Part shown: positions 32,795 through 42,932 of the stretch, in pieces
Layout: each line of letters begins with the position of its first letter
Numbering within the stretch: position 1 is the stretch's first letter
Source: Mycobacterium sp. Z3061
Lineage (GTDB): Bacteria > Actinomycetota > Actinomycetes > Mycobacteriales > Mycobacteriaceae
Length of the DNA: 64,000 bases
Assembly (NCBI RefSeq): GCF_031583025.1
Contig: NZ_CP134062.1
Span: forward strand, 2,790,001 to 2,854,000
Reading direction: 5' to 3'
Notes under the pieces: generated by a model
The model's input: the letters and a program-made list of their open reading frames with translations, nothing else
Told to the model about the DNA's origin: nothing
Database searches by the model: none
Made by a program: the position numbers and the translations under genes

Positions 32795-34332
32795 GGCCGC
32801 CGCCATTCCCGGCCGGTACGGCGCAGCATCTCGAACGCCGACTCGGGACCCCAGGTGCCCGCCTCGTAAGGATCCGGCTTGCCGTGCGACGCCCAGTTAT
32901 CCAGCGCGGGATCGAGTATCTCCCAGGCCAATTCGACTTCTTCGTTGACCGGGAACAGAGAGGGTTCACCGAGCAGCACGTCCAGGATCAGCCGTTCGTA
33001 GGCTTCTGGCGACTCCTCGGCAAACGCTGAGCCGTAGGAGAAGTCCATGTTGACGTCGCGGACTTCCATCGCGGTGCCGGGCACTTTGGAACCGAACCGC
33101 AACGTGATGCCCTCGTCGGGCTGCACGCGGATGACCATGGCGTTGGTGCCGAGCTCGTCGGTCATGGTTGCGTCGAACGGCAGGTGCGGTGCCCGCTTGA
33201 AGACGAGCGCGATCTCGGTGACCCTGCGGCCCAACCGTTTTCCGGTGCGCAGATAGAACGGGACACCGGCCCAGCGCCGCGTGTCGACCTCGAGGGTGAT
33301 CGCGGCGAACGTCTCGGTGACGGAGTCCTTGGCGAATCCCTCTTCGTCGAGCAGCCCCACCACTTTCTCGCCGCCCTGCCAGCCGGCGGTGTACTGGCCG
33401 CGGCTGGTGGTCTCGTCGAGTGGCTGCGCGAGCTGGGTCGCCGAGAGCACCTTGATCTTCTCCGTTTGCAACGACTTCGGAGTGAAACTGACCGGCTCTT
33501 CCATCGCGGTCAGCGCCAGCAATTGCATCAGGTGGTTCTGGATCACGTCACGCGCGGCGCCGATGCCGTCGTAGTAGCCGGCCCGCCCACCGAGGCCGAT
33601 GTCTTCGGCCATGGTGATCTGGACGTGGTCGACGTAGTGGGAGTTCCAGATCGGATCGAACAACTGGTTGGCGAACCGCAGCGCCAGGATGTTCTGCACG
33701 GTCTCTTTGCCGAGGTAGTGGTCGATGCGGAAGACCGATTCCTCCGGGAAGACGGAGTTGACGGTCTTGTTGAGATCCTGCGCGCTCTTGAGGTCGTGGC
33801 CGAAGGGCTTCTCGATCACCACCCGGCTCCACCGATTGCCTTGCGGGCGCGCCAGTCCCGACTTCTCCAGCTGTTCGCAGACCTGGGGGAACGACTTGGG
33901 CGGGATGGCCAGATAGAAGGCGTGGTTTCCGCCGGTGCCGCGTTCGGCGTCCAGCTTCTCCAGGGTTTCGGCCAGGCGCTGGAATGCGGCGTCGTCGTCG
34001 AAGGCGCCCGGGACAAAACGGAATCCCTCGGCCAGCCGGTCCCAGTTCTCCTGGCGGAACGGAGTCCGGCAGTGCTCCTTGACGGCGTCGTGAACCACCT
34101 GGCCGAAATCCTCGGTGTCCCAGTCCCGCCGCGCAAACCCCACCAGCGAGAACGTGGGTGGCAGCAGTCCGCGGTTGGCCAGGTCGTAGATTGCCGGCAT
34201 CACCTTCTTGCGGGCCAGGTCGCCGGTGACCCCGAAGATCACCATGCCGCAAGGGCCGGCGATTCGGGGCAGCCGCTTGTCCCGCTTGTCGCGCAGCGGG
34301 TTCTGCCAGGCTGCAGCGCCGGCTGAACTCAT
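32791..34332 (-). CDS. zwf: Glucose-6-phosphate dehydrogenase
   Basis: First enzyme of the oxidative pentose phosphate pathway, producing NADPH or NADH. The 513 residues include the Rossmann motif [13 protein letters not shown] (about 31-43) and the substrate/active-site signature RIDHYLGKE at 202-210, with the catalytic His in HYLG. The EKPFG block is near 174-178. It overlaps tal upstream (ATGA), and its stop is overlapped by the MIRU micro-ORF leading to opcA. Position and length match zwf2 (Rv1447c). Confidence 0.97.
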   Translation of the reverse strand: MSSAGAAAWQNPLRDKRDKRLPRIAGPCGMVIFGVTGDLARKKVMPAIYDLANRGLLPPTFSLVGFARRDWDTEDFGQVVHDAVKEHCRTPFRQENWDRLAEGFRFVPGAFDDDAAFQRLAETLEKLDAERGTGGNHAFYLAIPPKSFPQVCEQLEKSGLARPQGNRWSRVVIEKPFGHDLKSAQDLNKTVNSVFPEESVFRIDHYLGKETVQNILALRFANQLFDPIWNSHYVDHVQITMAEDIGLGGRAGYYDGIGAARDVIQNHLMQLLALTAMEEPVSFTPKSLQTEKIKVLSATQLAQPLDETTSRGQYTAGWQGGEKVVGLLDEEGFAKDSVTETFAAITLEVDTRRWAGVPFYLRTGKRLGRRVTEIALVFKRAPHLPFDATMTDELGTNAMVIRVQPDEGITLRFGSKVPGTAMEVRDVNMDFSYGSAFAEESPEAYERLILDVLLGEPSLFPVNEEVELAWEILDPALDNWASHGKPDPYEAGTWGPESAFEMLRRTGREWRRP

Positions 34333-35447
34333 TTGTCGGCGGACTCCAGCTGCGCCTGCGTCTCCTTGAGCAACTCGCTCCAGGATTCCTCGAACTTCTC
34401 GACGCCTTCGTTTTCCAGGACCAGGAACACGTCGGTCAAGTCGATCCCGATCGCGTCGAGCTTGTCGAACACCTGCTGCGCTTCTGATTCGGTGCCGGTG
34501 ATGGTGTCGCCGTGAATCGTGCCGTGATCGGCGACGGCGTCAATTGTCTTCTCCGGCATGGTGTTCACCGTGTTCGGAGCGACGAGCTCGGTGACGTACA
34601 GCGTGTCTGAGTAGTCGGGGTTCTTGACGCCGGTGGATGCCCACAGCGGCCGCTGTACCCGGGCGCCATCAGCCTGCAGCGCCTGGAACCGCTCGCCGCC
34701 CTCGAAGACTTCCCGGTAGGCCGCGTAGGCCAGTCGGGCATTGGCGACGGCGGCCTGGCCGAGGAGGGCACGGGCGTCGTCCGAATCGATCTTCTCCAGC
34801 CGCTTGTCGATCTCCGTGTCCACCCGGGAGACGAAAAACGATGCCACCGAATGGATCTTGGACAGGTCATGGCCCGCTTTCTTGGCCTTCTCCAATCCCT
34901 CCAGATAGGCACCCATCACCGCGCGGTAGCGCTCGACGGAGAAGATCAGCGTGACATTCACCGAAATGCCTTCTGCCAGAGTCGTTGCAATGGCGGGAAT
35001 GCCCTCTTCGGTGGCAGGGATCTTGATCAGCAGGTTCGGCCGGTCGACGATCTTCCACAGTTCGACCGCCTGCTCGGTGGTCTTGTCGGTGTCGTGCGCC
35101 ATCCGCGGGTCGACCTCGATCGACACCCGGCCGTCGACCCCGTCCGAGGACTCCCACTGCGGCCGCAACACATCACAGGCGTTGCGGACGTCGTCGGTGG
35201 TGACCGTGCGGATGGTGGCGTCGACGTCGGCGCCGCGCTCGGCGAGCTCGGCGATCTGGTCGTCGTAGGTGTCGCTGTCGGCCAGCGCCTTCTGGAAGAT
35301 CGACGGGTTGGTGGTGACCCCGACGACGCTCTTGGTGTCGATCAGTTCCTGCAGGTTGCCCGATTTGATCCGGTCCCGGGACAAGTCGTCGAGCCAGACG
35401 GATACCCCCGCGGCGCTGAGCGCGGCGAGGTTTGAATTCTGGGTCAT
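34329..35447 (-). CDS. tal: Transaldolase
   Basis: Non-oxidative pentose phosphate enzyme exchanging three-carbon units through a Schiff base. The 372 residues belong to the longer actinobacterial type. The motif [13 protein letters not shown] is near 43-55 and the catalytic Lys at about 142 is in [12 protein letters not shown]. The gene begins 14 bases after the tkt stop and its stop overlaps the zwf ATG, so zwf translation is coupled to tal. Equivalent to Rv1448c. Confidence 0.97.
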   Translation of the reverse strand: MTQNSNLAALSAAGVSVWLDDLSRDRIKSGNLQELIDTKSVVGVTTNPSIFQKALADSDTYDDQIAELAERGADVDATIRTVTTDDVRNACDVLRPQWESSDGVDGRVSIEVDPRMAHDTDKTTEQAVELWKIVDRPNLLIKIPATEEGIPAIATTLAEGISVNVTLIFSVERYRAVMGAYLEGLEKAKKAGHDLSKIHSVASFFVSRVDTEIDKRLEKIDSDDARALLGQAAVANARLAYAAYREVFEGGERFQALQADGARVQRPLWASTGVKNPDYSDTLYVTELVAPNTVNTMPEKTIDAVADHGTIHGDTITGTESEAQQVFDKLDAIGIDLTDVFLVLENEGVEKFEESWSELLKETQAQLESADK

Positions 35448-35461
35448 CTGATCACCTTTTC

Positions 35462-37552
35462 TCAGTTATCCAGTGCTTCTTCCGCAGCGGCAGCGACGGC
35501 TTCGGCGGTGAAGCCGTACTCGCGGAACAGCGTCTTGTAATCGGCGGATTCCCCGAAATGCTCGATCGACACGATCTTGCCGGTGTCGCCGACCAGCTTG
35601 TGCCACGACTGCGCGACGCCGGCCTCGACGGCCACCCGCGCCGACACCGAGGGGGGCAGCACGCTGTCCCGGTATTCGGAGGGCTGCGACTCGAACCACT
35701 CCACACACGGCATCGACACGACCCGCGCCAGAATGTCCTTGTCCGCCAACAGCTTCTTTGCCTCGACGGCCAGCTGCACCTCGGAGCCGGTGGCGATCAG
35801 CACCACGTCGGGCTCCTCACCGTCGGTGCCGCCGAGCACGTAGCCGCCGCGGGCCACGCCGTCCAGGTCCGTGCCGTCCAGTACCGGCACGTTCTGCCGG
35901 GTGAGGATCAGGCCTACCGGCCCACTGCCGTTGCCCCGGGCCAGCACCGTACGCCAGGCGTACGCCGTCTCGTTGGCGTCGGCGGGTCGTACGACCGAGA
36001 GGTTCGGAATGGCCCGCAGCGCCGAAAGGTGCTCGATCGGCTGGTGCGTCGGACCGTCCTCGCCCAGGCCCACCGAGTCGTGCGTCCACACGTAGATGGT
36101 GTCGATGTCCATCAGCGACGCCAACCGCACTGCCGGGCGCATGTAGTCCGAGAACTGCAGGAACGTCCCGCCGTAAGCCCGGGTCGGGCCGTGCAGCACG
36201 ATGCCGGACAGGATGGCGCCCATCGCGTGTTCGCGGACCCCGAAGTGCAGCGTCCGGCCGTACCAGGACGCTGTGTAGTCCTTGGTCGAGATCGAGGGCG
36301 GACCGAAGGACTCGGCGCCCTTGATGGTGGTGTTGTTGCTGCCGGCCAGGTCCGCCGAGCCGCCCCACAACTCGGGCAGCTTCGGACCGACGGCGTTGAG
36401 CACCTCGTTGGACGCTTTCCGGGTGGCGACGGCGTCGTCGCTGGTCTCCCAGTGCGGCAGGTCTGCGTCCCAACCCTCGGGCAACTCCTCGGCGGTGAGC
36501 CGATCCAGCAGCGCCTTGCGCTCGGGCTCGCGCTCCGCCCAGGCGTCGAAGTCGGTCTGCCACTTCTGGTGCGCTTCCCGGCCCCGGTCCACCAGCTTGC
36601 GGGTATGAGCGATGACCTCGTCGCGGACCTCGAATGTCTTGTCCGGGTCGAAGCCGAGGATCTTCTTGGTGGCCGCCACCTCGTCGTCACCGAGCGCCGC
36701 GCCGTGCGCCTTGCCGGTGTTCATCAGGTTGGGCGCGGGGAAGCCGATGATGGTGCGCAGCGAGATGAACGACGGCCGGCCGGTCTCGGCCTTCGCGTTC
36801 GCGATCGCCTCCTCGATGCCGACGACGTTCTCGCCGCCCTCCACCTCCTGGACGTGCCACCCGTAGGCGCGGTAGCGCTCAGCGGTGTCTTCGCACAGCG
36901 CGATATTGGTGTCGTCCTCGATCGAGATCTGATTGCGGTCGTAGAACACGATCAGGTTGCCCAGCTGCTGCACCCCGGCCAGCGACGACGCTTCCGACGT
37001 GACACCCTCCTCGATGTCTCCGTCGGAGGCGATCACGTAGATGTAGTGGTCGAACGGGCTGGTGCCGGGATCGGCATCCGGGTCGAACAGACCGCGCTCA
37101 TAGCGTGCCGCCATCGCCATCCCGACCGCCGAAGCCAATCCCTGGCCCAGCGGGCCGGTGGTGATCTCGACGCCGGCGGTGTGCCGGAACTCGGGGTGTC
37201 CCGGAGTCTTGGACTTCCACGTGCGCAGCGCCTCGATGTCTTCCAGCTCGAGCCCGAACCCACCGAGGTAGAGCTGTAAATAGAGAGTCAGGCTGCTGTG
37301 GCCGGCCGACAGGACGAACCGGTCGCGGCCCAGCCAGTGGACGTCACTGGGGTCGTGGCGCATGGCGCGCTGAAACAGCGTGTATGCCAATGGGGCCAGG
37401 CTCATCGCCGTTCCGGGGTGACCGTTGCCGACTTTCTGGACGGCGTCGGCGGCCAGTACCCGGACCGTGTCGACCGCAGCCGAATCGATCTCGGTCCAGT
37501 CGTCGGGGTGGTGCGGGCGGGTGAGCTCGGAGATCTCTTCAAGTGTGGTCAT
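35462..37552 (-). CDS. tkt: Transketolase
   Basis: Thiamine-diphosphate enzyme moving two-carbon units in the pentose phosphate pathway. The 696 residues have the normal order. The TPP domain shows [16 protein letters not shown] (near 42) and the metal/TPP motif ASDGDIEEG near 175. The pyrimidine domain has [11 protein letters not shown] near 418 with its Glu, and [20 protein letters not shown]-terminal domain completes it. It is the first gene of the five-gene minus-strand operon and diverges from ctaB. A perfect inverted repeat lies over a candidate -10 in its upstream region. Equivalent to Rv1449c. Confidence 0.97.
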   Translation of the reverse strand: MTTLEEISELTRPHHPDDWTEIDSAAVDTVRVLAADAVQKVGNGHPGTAMSLAPLAYTLFQRAMRHDPSDVHWLGRDRFVLSAGHSSLTLYLQLYLGGFGLELEDIEALRTWKSKTPGHPEFRHTAGVEITTGPLGQGLASAVGMAMAARYERGLFDPDADPGTSPFDHYIYVIASDGDIEEGVTSEASSLAGVQQLGNLIVFYDRNQISIEDDTNIALCEDTAERYRAYGWHVQEVEGGENVVGIEEAIANAKAETGRPSFISLRTIIGFPAPNLMNTGKAHGAALGDDEVAATKKILGFDPDKTFEVRDEVIAHTRKLVDRGREAHQKWQTDFDAWAEREPERKALLDRLTAEELPEGWDADLPHWETSDDAVATRKASNEVLNAVGPKLPELWGGSADLAGSNNTTIKGAESFGPPSISTKDYTASWYGRTLHFGVREHAMGAILSGIVLHGPTRAYGGTFLQFSDYMRPAVRLASLMDIDTIYVWTHDSVGLGEDGPTHQPIEHLSALRAIPNLSVVRPADANETAYAWRTVLARGNGSGPVGLILTRQNVPVLDGTDLDGVARGGYVLGGTDGEEPDVVLIATGSEVQLAVEAKKLLADKDILARVVSMPCVEWFESQPSEYRDSVLPPSVSARVAVEAGVAQSWHKLVGDTGKIVSIEHFGESADYKTLFREYGFTAEAVAAAAEEALDN

Positions 37553-37584
37553 TCAGTCCTCAGTCCTGGGGTCATCAAACTGAT

Positions 37585-37608
37585 CAATCCCACCCTAGTG
37601 CGGGATTG
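37585..37608 (-). promoter_or_regulatory. Inverted repeat overlapping a candidate tkt promoter
   Basis: caatccc (37585-37591) and gggattg (37602-37608) are perfect seven-base arms with a ten-base spacer. On the tkt strand the spacer contains TAGGGT, a match to the TAnnnT -10. Binding of a dimer here would block the promoter of the whole pentose-phosphate operon. Operator function is inferred from the layout. Confidence 0.42.
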
Positions 37609-37822
37609 CCGGCGCATGCAGGCCCAGATTGCGTGTACCCGCCGAAGCCTGTGTGAAAATATCGTGTCGCGGGTTGGTGGCTTTCATCAGCGCCGTGCGG
37701 GCGGATAGGTCGAGAAAATTCGGGTAGATCGACCCTGCGGGGCTGTGGCCGTGCCGGCGCGGTCTACCATCATGCGTAGTAGAAGCTGCGCGCGGCTGCG
37801 ATTTTCCCGAGGAGTTAATGCT

Positions 37823-38758
37823 TTGAGCGTTCGCGGGCGCCCAGACATCGAAGCGCCGGGCCGGACTTCAGGCCGGATCACCGGCGTCCTGTTGGCGTAC
37901 CTGGCATTGACCAAACCACGGGTGATCGAGCTGCTGCTCGTCACCGCGATTCCGGCGATGCTGCTGGCGCACCGCGGCTCGGTCGACCCGCTGCTCATCC
38001 TCAACACGCTGGTCGGGGGCATGATGGCCGCCGGCGGGGCGAACACCCTCAACTGCGTGGCCGATGCCGATATCGACAAGGTGATGAAGCGGACCGCTCG
38101 ACGGCCGCTGGCGCGCGCCGCGGTGCCAACACGCAACGCGCTGATCTTCGGCCTGGCGCTGAGCGTGGGGTCGTTCTGCTGGCTGTGGTGGACCACCAAC
38201 CTGCTGTCGGGTCTGCTGGCTGTGGCCACCATCGCGTTCTATGTGTTCGTCTACACGCTGTTGCTGAAGCGGCGCACGGCGCAGAACGTGGTGTGGGGCG
38301 GCGCGGCCGGCTGCATGCCGGTGATGATCGGGTGGTCGGCGGTCACCGGGACCATCGGCTGGCCCGCGTTGGCCATGTTCGCGATCATCTTCTTCTGGAC
38401 TCCGCCGCACACCTGGGCGCTGGCCATGCGGTACAAGGAGGACTACAAAGTCGCCGGCGTCCCCATGCTGCCCGCGGTGGCAACCGAACGTCAGGTCACC
38501 AAGCAGATTGTGATCTACACCTGGCTCACGGTCCTGGCGACCTTCGTTCTGGCGCTGGCGGCCGGGTGGCTGTATGCCGCGGTGGCAGTGCTGGCCGGCG
38601 TGTGGTTCCTGGCGATGGCCCACCAGCTGTACGCGGGTGTGCGGGCAGGGGAGCCGGTGAAGCCGCTGCGGTTGTTCCTGCAGTCGAACAATTACCTGGC
38701 GCTGGTGTTCTGCGCGCTGGCCGTGGACTCGGCGATCGCGCTGCCCACGCTGTTCTGA
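37823..38758 (+). CDS. ctaB: Protoheme IX farnesyltransferase (heme O synthase)
   Basis: Attaches a farnesyl group to heme B to make heme O for the cytochrome aa3 oxidase. I chose the TTG of [13 protein letters not shown] because GAGGAG precedes it at good spacing; this gives 311 residues, close to the 308 of Rv1451. The prenyltransferase motif [20 protein letters not shown] is near 68-87 and a second acidic motif ([14 protein letters not shown]) follows. About eight transmembrane helices are visible. It diverges from tkt across about 270 bases. Confidence 0.95.
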   Translation: MSVRGRPDIEAPGRTSGRITGVLLAYLALTKPRVIELLLVTAIPAMLLAHRGSVDPLLILNTLVGGMMAAGGANTLNCVADADIDKVMKRTARRPLARAAVPTRNALIFGLALSVGSFCWLWWTTNLLSGLLAVATIAFYVFVYTLLLKRRTAQNVVWGGAAGCMPVMIGWSAVTGTIGWPALAMFAIIFFWTPPHTWALAMRYKEDYKVAGVPMLPAVATERQVTKQIVIYTWLTVLATFVLALAAGWLYAAVAVLAGVWFLAMAHQLYAGVRAGEPVKPLRLFLQSNNYLALVFCALAVDSAIALPTLF

Positions 38759-38783
38759 TCCACCCCCCGCGGCGTCCCGGCCG

Positions 38784-38845
38784 CGCCGACTGTGAACCTC
38801 ACGACAGGACACGCCGCTGGCGCGTCGTGATCTTCACTGTCGGCG
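38784..38845. terminator. Long inverted repeat downstream of ctaB
   Basis: Arms of 22 bases (38784-38805 and 38824-38845) pair at 19 positions; the 18-base loop itself contains cgcc-gct-ggcg. It begins 26 bases after the ctaB stop and could end its transcript. With no T-run, an extragenic palindromic repeat is an equally good reading. The rest of the gap up to the PPE gene (about 280 bases) shows nothing else that I can support apart from a GAGAGGAG ribosome-site-like stretch at about 39031-39038. Confidence 0.5.
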
Positions 38846-39124
38846 GGTCCCCCCGGCTCGGGTCAGAACCAGCGCGATCCAAACCCCGCACCTATGCGGC
38901 TGCGCGTACCAAACTAGCCTTCTGACAACACGTTTCGATCAGCGGGCGACGACCGTCTGATACCTGTCGCCGAACATCCTCCATTTGCGCTACTGCCCGT
39001 CGCGATATCGAATTTCGGTGTACCCGACGGCGAGAGGAGTGTTCGGCATGACGTTATGCGTCGTACCCACAGGGCCGTGCACCTCCTGTGCGGCTACCGG
39101 GTATCCGCCCAGTACCGGCTGACG

Positions 39125-40666
39125 ATGACCGCCCCCATCTGGATGGCTTCGCCTCCGGAGGTGCATTCGGCGTTGCTGAGCAGTGGACCGGGCCCGGGTG
39201 CGTTATTGGCCGCCGCCGAAACCTGGGCCACCCTCAGCGCCGAATATGCCTCCGCCGCTGACGAACTCGCGGCAATCCTGGCCGCAGTGCAGGCCGGTTC
39301 CTGGGATGGCCCGAGCGCCGGATCCTACGTGGTCGCGCACCTGCCATACCTGCAGTGGCTGACCGCGACCGCCGCGCAGAGCGCCACGACGGCCCTACAG
39401 CACGAGGCGGCGGCCGCGGCGTACACCGCCGCGCTGGCGGCCATGCCCACGCTGCTCGAATTGGCCGCCAACCACGCCATACACGGGGTGCTGGTGGCAT
39501 CGAACTTCTTCGGCATCAACACCATCCCGATAGCCCTCAACGAAGCCGACTACGTCCGCATGTGGATCCAGGCCGCCGGCGTCATGGCAGGGTATGAAGC
39601 CGTTTCCGCCTCGGCGGTGGCGTCGGTCCCGCCCGGCCAGCCCGCGCCGCCCATTCTCAATTCGCTCGCGGCGGCCTCAAACCCTCTTGAACAGCTCCAG
39701 CAGATCCCGCAGCAGGTCTTCCAGCTGGCCCTGCGGCTGATCGGAATCAACTGGGACCCCGCCGCGGGCACCCTCAACGGCATTCCGTATGCCTCGTATA
39801 CGGTGCCGGGCCAGCCCGGCTACTGGATTTCCCGACTCTTCCTGTTCGCCCAGGACTTCCAGGGACTGCAGAGCTGGATCCAGCTGCTGTTGACCAACCC
39901 CGTCGCGGCCCTGCAGTCCCTCGGCGGCATCACCCCCGCGCAGATCATCGTCTACCTGGTCGCCCATCCGGTGCTGGCGGCGGCGCTCGCAACGTCCCCG
40001 TTGTGGTCGACGCTCGCCACGTTGCCCGCGGTCGCGGCTACGGCCAGTGTGGCGGCGCTGGCCGCGCTGGCCGCGATACCCGCCGCCGCGCCCGTCGTCG
40101 TGCCGGTACTGGCGCCTGTTGCGGCCGCGGCGTCGGCGGCGCCGGCCGTTGTCGCCCCGGCGCTGGCCGGTTCGGTATCTCCGTCCGTTCCGGCGGGCGC
40201 TCCCGCGACGACGGTGAGCAGCGTCAGCACGCCGCCGTCCGCGCCGCCGCCCGCACCGGCCGGGCACGCGTTTCTGCCCTATGCCATCGGAGCCGGCCCG
40301 GGTCCTGGCCTCGGGCCGGTGCGTCGCGGCACCGCGAGTGCAAGCGCCCGCGCCAAAGCACCGGAACCCGACAGCGCCGCCGCCGCGGCCGCGGCCGCCG
40401 CCCGCAGAAAGGCGCGCAAGCGACGTCAGCAGGGGGAGCCGCAGCGCGCCTATGCCGACGAATTCGCCGACATAACAGACGATTCGGATCCGCAGGCAGT
40501 GGAATCCGACCAGGGCGCCGGGTCGCTGGGCTTCACCGGCACGGCCCGCAAGGGCGGTGTGCGGGCGGCTGGCCTGATCACCCTGGCCGGCGACTCGTTC
40601 GGCGGCGGGCCGACATTGCCGATGATCCCGACGACGTGGGACACCGAGGGGCCCGAGGAGGCGTAG
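39125..40666 (+). CDS. PPE family protein, PPW subgroup
   Basis: A 513-residue PPE protein. I chose the ATG of [18 protein letters not shown] since PPE domains begin this way; an in-frame ATG 23 codons earlier adds residues unlike the family. The ~180-residue helical PPE domain carries the W-x-G turn as [11 protein letters not shown] near 58-68. A long hydrophobic Ala/Val/Pro middle follows (about 300-400), then a basic patch ([12 protein letters not shown]). The C-terminal signature is [26 protein letters not shown] plus PMIPTTW, the GFxGT and PxxPxxW motifs that define the PPW subgroup. No PE partner is adjacent. It is presumably secreted by an ESX system. Its 3' end abuts a relic of qor. 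Confidence 0.88.
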   Translation: MTAPIWMASPPEVHSALLSSGPGPGALLAAAETWATLSAEYASAADELAAILAAVQAGSWDGPSAGSYVVAHLPYLQWLTATAAQSATTALQHEAAAAAYTAALAAMPTLLELAANHAIHGVLVASNFFGINTIPIALNEADYVRMWIQAAGVMAGYEAVSASAVASVPPGQPAPPILNSLAAASNPLEQLQQIPQQVFQLALRLIGINWDPAAGTLNGIPYASYTVPGQPGYWISRLFLFAQDFQGLQSWIQLLLTNPVAALQSLGGITPAQIIVYLVAHPVLAAALATSPLWSTLATLPAVAATASVAALAALAAIPAAAPVVVPVLAPVAAAASAAPAVVAPALAGSVSPSVPAGAPATTVSSVSTPPSAPPPAPAGHAFLPYAIGAGPGPGLGPVRRGTASASARAKAPEPDSAAAAAAAAARRKARKRRQQGEPQRAYADEFADITDDSDPQAVESDQGAGSLGFTGTARKGGVRAAGLITLAGDSFGGGPTLPMIPTTWDTEGPEEA

Positions 40667-40770
40667 GGCGGCAACACGATCGAGCCGGTGGTCTTGCGGC
40701 CCTCCAAGTCGGTGTGCGCACGCGCGGCTTCGGCCGGGGGATAACTCCCGCCGAACTCGACCCGGAGGGT
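40660..40770 (-). pseudogene. Relic of quinone oxidoreductase (qor), C-terminal end
   Basis: On the minus strand about 35 codons read RTLRVEFGGSYPPAEAARA and then [19 protein letters not shown]. This is the typical C-terminus of zinc-independent quinone oxidoreductases (YPL-EAA-AH-DLE-RKTTG). The natural stop is gone, and its last codons coincide with the end of the PPE gene. Nothing recognisable precedes it. In M. tuberculosis qor (Rv1454c) lies in this orientation soon after ctaB, so this is the scar of a deletion or replacement at a syntenic place. Confidence 0.65.
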
Positions 40771-41616
40771 CCTGCAGCGGCGGCTATGATTGCACGCTTC
40801 GTGTGCCGGCCGCCAAAAGTGCTGAGCGCCGGAGCTACTTCAGCAGCAGATCGGACGGAGATTCGCAGCGCACGGTGACGCCGACCCCATTGTGGAGTTG
40901 AGTCGAGTGGTGATGACGGGTCGCGCATGACTGGGGCAAGCCGAATAGTGTTGATGCAAAGGGTATCTCCGCACCGCCTAAGTGTGTCGCGCTTTGCCGA
41001 GCTGGTGACCGGACCGGATAGGCGTAGTGAGTTCGTCCGGTTCTGGTCTGGTTCACGATGCCTGCTTGACAAGCGACTGTAGCTCCGTTTACTGCTCAAT
41101 CCCGAAAATGTCATCGGCGGGTGTGAGCATCAGCACAACTGTGACCTTCGCATGTGAACATCGGCACAGTCGCGCTATTCAACTTGTGTCACAGTAGTTT
41201 TGAGTGCACATTTGGTTCATGTTCTCGCTACTACGGGCCAACGAACGTGTTGCATACTCATGGACCTCACCACGGGTAGTGCCTTGAGCGGAGTCGTTCG
41301 GAAAGGGTTGCACGAGAACGGGATACCGTATCGGCAGTGGTCACGATCGGCGTAGGTCGATCATTCCACCTCGGTAGCGCGCGGCGATATGTAGCAGTCT
41401 TTCCCATGTCGACGTCGGGATTTGCTCTTACATAGCAGCTTTGACGCGGGTGCCCGTAACGCGGGACCCATGGCTTAATGCCCGTCGGCCGGACGTGTGC
41501 CAGAAGCTGGCCGCGTTCCAGGGCTTGCGGTCGAGTGAAGGCTCTCTGTTGCGATCGTGCTGCCTGGAACGTCATCCAGAACATGAATTCAACGAGACGT
41601 ACGGAAAGAGAAATAG
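40771..41616. other. Intergenic region, visibly less GC-rich
   Basis: No supported gene. Base composition is noticeably richer in A/T than the flanks, with stretches such as gtttactgctcaatcccgaaaatg and stop codons in all frames. Repeated tgtgac/gtcaca-like words occur around 41130-41205 but do not form a clear palindrome. It probably contains the promoter of the following orphan ORF and decayed foreign DNA. Confidence 0.5.
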
Positions 41617-42084
41617 ATGACAAGTGCAAAGATGCGACTGACGTCAGATCAGATTGCAGAATTCTGCCGTCAGTTGGATGAGCTTGAGCTGAGGGTGGCC
41701 GGTGACCTGGCGAATCGCGATCTTGCTGGCGTCCAGGACATTTTGGATTCTCAACAAGTGCTGGAGATGGACGACCGCGGTCCCCTGATGGACGGGTTTT
41801 TCCCGGCTTGTTGGCGGGCCGAGTCCACGATGCTGGCAGCGTTGGACATACTAGGCAACACGCAGGATTCTCCGTGCCGAGTAAACCCGGTATACGCGTT
41901 CCTGCTCATGGTGCTTTTCAAATACAGTCTTGCCCTGCGCAACTTGGAGAGTCAGCGCACTGGTTCCGCTCAGATCAGGCTCGCGGACAAGCGTGGCGCA
42001 CTGGGCCAGGTTTGGGTGCAGAGTAAAAGCGATCTGATTGCAAGGCATTTCGTGGTAGGAAGCAGAGTTTCTGCTGACCGCTAG
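41617..42084 (+). CDS. Orphan hypothetical protein
   Basis: A 155-residue ORF with a ribosome site (GAAAGAGAA) before the ATG. Codon use is more A/T-tolerant than in neighbouring genes. The N-terminal 50 residues are charged and helical (LTSDQIAEFCRQLDELELRVAGDL). The middle has a hydrophobic segment (YAFLLMVLFKYSLALRNL) that may be a buried helix rather than a membrane span. I recognise no family and no catalytic motif. It stands alone in a low-GC island between the PPE gene and the NRPS, convergent with the NRPS 3' end. Horizontal origin is likely (inference). Confidence 0.62.
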   Translation: MTSAKMRLTSDQIAEFCRQLDELELRVAGDLANRDLAGVQDILDSQQVLEMDDRGPLMDGFFPACWRAESTMLAALDILGNTQDSPCRVNPVYAFLLMVLFKYSLALRNLESQRTGSAQIRLADKRGALGQVWVQSKSDLIARHFVVGSRVSADR

Positions 42085-42932
42085 GCGGGAAGCGCCGCGG
42101 CCCAGAAGTGCGGGTCTGCATCACCAACCGGTGACGTCTTAACCGAGCTTTATTCGGGTCCCAGATGCGGCGACCACGTGACAGCCCGCGCGAAGGCTGA
42201 CCGTCATGCCATGTCCCCTATCCGACCGGGACCGCAATCGCGTTCGTGAACCGCCAAGTCGCAACAGGCATGTGTCCGGTGGTTTCGCGGTCTGGTCGCG
42301 ACGCGTCTCGGGGTTCTGGGGTTGCATTGGCGCGCAACCGATCGTTGAGCGCGTGGTCACCGACATCGGGTCGAACCAAGCACCAGCTCAGCGGCGTGGT
42401 TCCTCCGCTTTCTCAATGATCCATCGACGTGGGCATGCCGGAAAGCACGTATCGCGCTGTCTATCAATCTAATTCGCGCTTGTCGCGGCGTTTACGTTTT
42501 GCGCCGTACCGGCGTTCGCTGCTACGCATCAGTCGAGCTAAACGTCGGGCACACCGGCGCCGGTAGCAGTTTCAACAGCCGATGCTGGCCGCGACTGGCT
42601 CTTCGCGCCGATCGACTGGCCGTCGGGTATCTCGATGGTGCTGTCAAGCCACGCGAGCAACCGGTCGCGCTAATGCGGGTGAGATTCAATTCTCGCGGAG
42701 CAATGTCCGCAGCCCGTCGGTGCGGTGGCGGGTGGAGGCGATGACAACCTGGTTGTGAGGAGCGCCTTCGGAACGCTTGTGAGGCAGTAGTCGCGATCAG
42801 GCCCGGTGCGCGTCATGGGGATCTGTGACATGTGTCGTAGCCGGCGACCGCATCGGCGAAGGCGTCCAGTCAGCGTGTGGGTCTGGGATGAGTGGGGTCC
42901 TCATGCGGAAGGTGTCGTCATGTTGGTGGGGC
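42085..42932. other. Intergenic region between the orphan gene and the NRPS terminus
   Basis: Holds the transposase relic and otherwise no supported gene. A short minus-strand open stretch near 42690-42770 (GAPHNQVVIASTRHRTDGLRTL) looks faintly coding and might be another mobile-element remnant; I could not assign it. No clear terminator for the NRPS was seen. Confidence 0.45.
42320..42470 (+). mobile_element. Degraded IS481-type transposase fragment
   Basis: One frame reads FWGCIGAQPIVERVVTDIGSN. After a frame change the next ~25 codons read TSSAAWFLRFLNDPSTWACRKARIAL. Together they resemble the catalytic core of IS481-family DDE transposases, where (I/V)ERV(V/M)TDNGSNY is followed by S-AW--FLND-G--HRKTR. 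The Asn after TD is Ile here and the frame is broken, so it is inactive. No terminal inverted repeats were found. The similarity is judged by eye. Confidence 0.42.

Noticed and set aside
40678..41114. Minus-strand ORF of 178 residues after the PPE gene
   Set aside because: No ribosome site or family signal; it only overlaps the qor relic in a different frame.
41267..41629. Minus-strand ORF of 120 residues in the low-GC island
   Set aside because: No ribosome site, no protein-like pattern and overlap with the upstream region of the better supported orphan gene.
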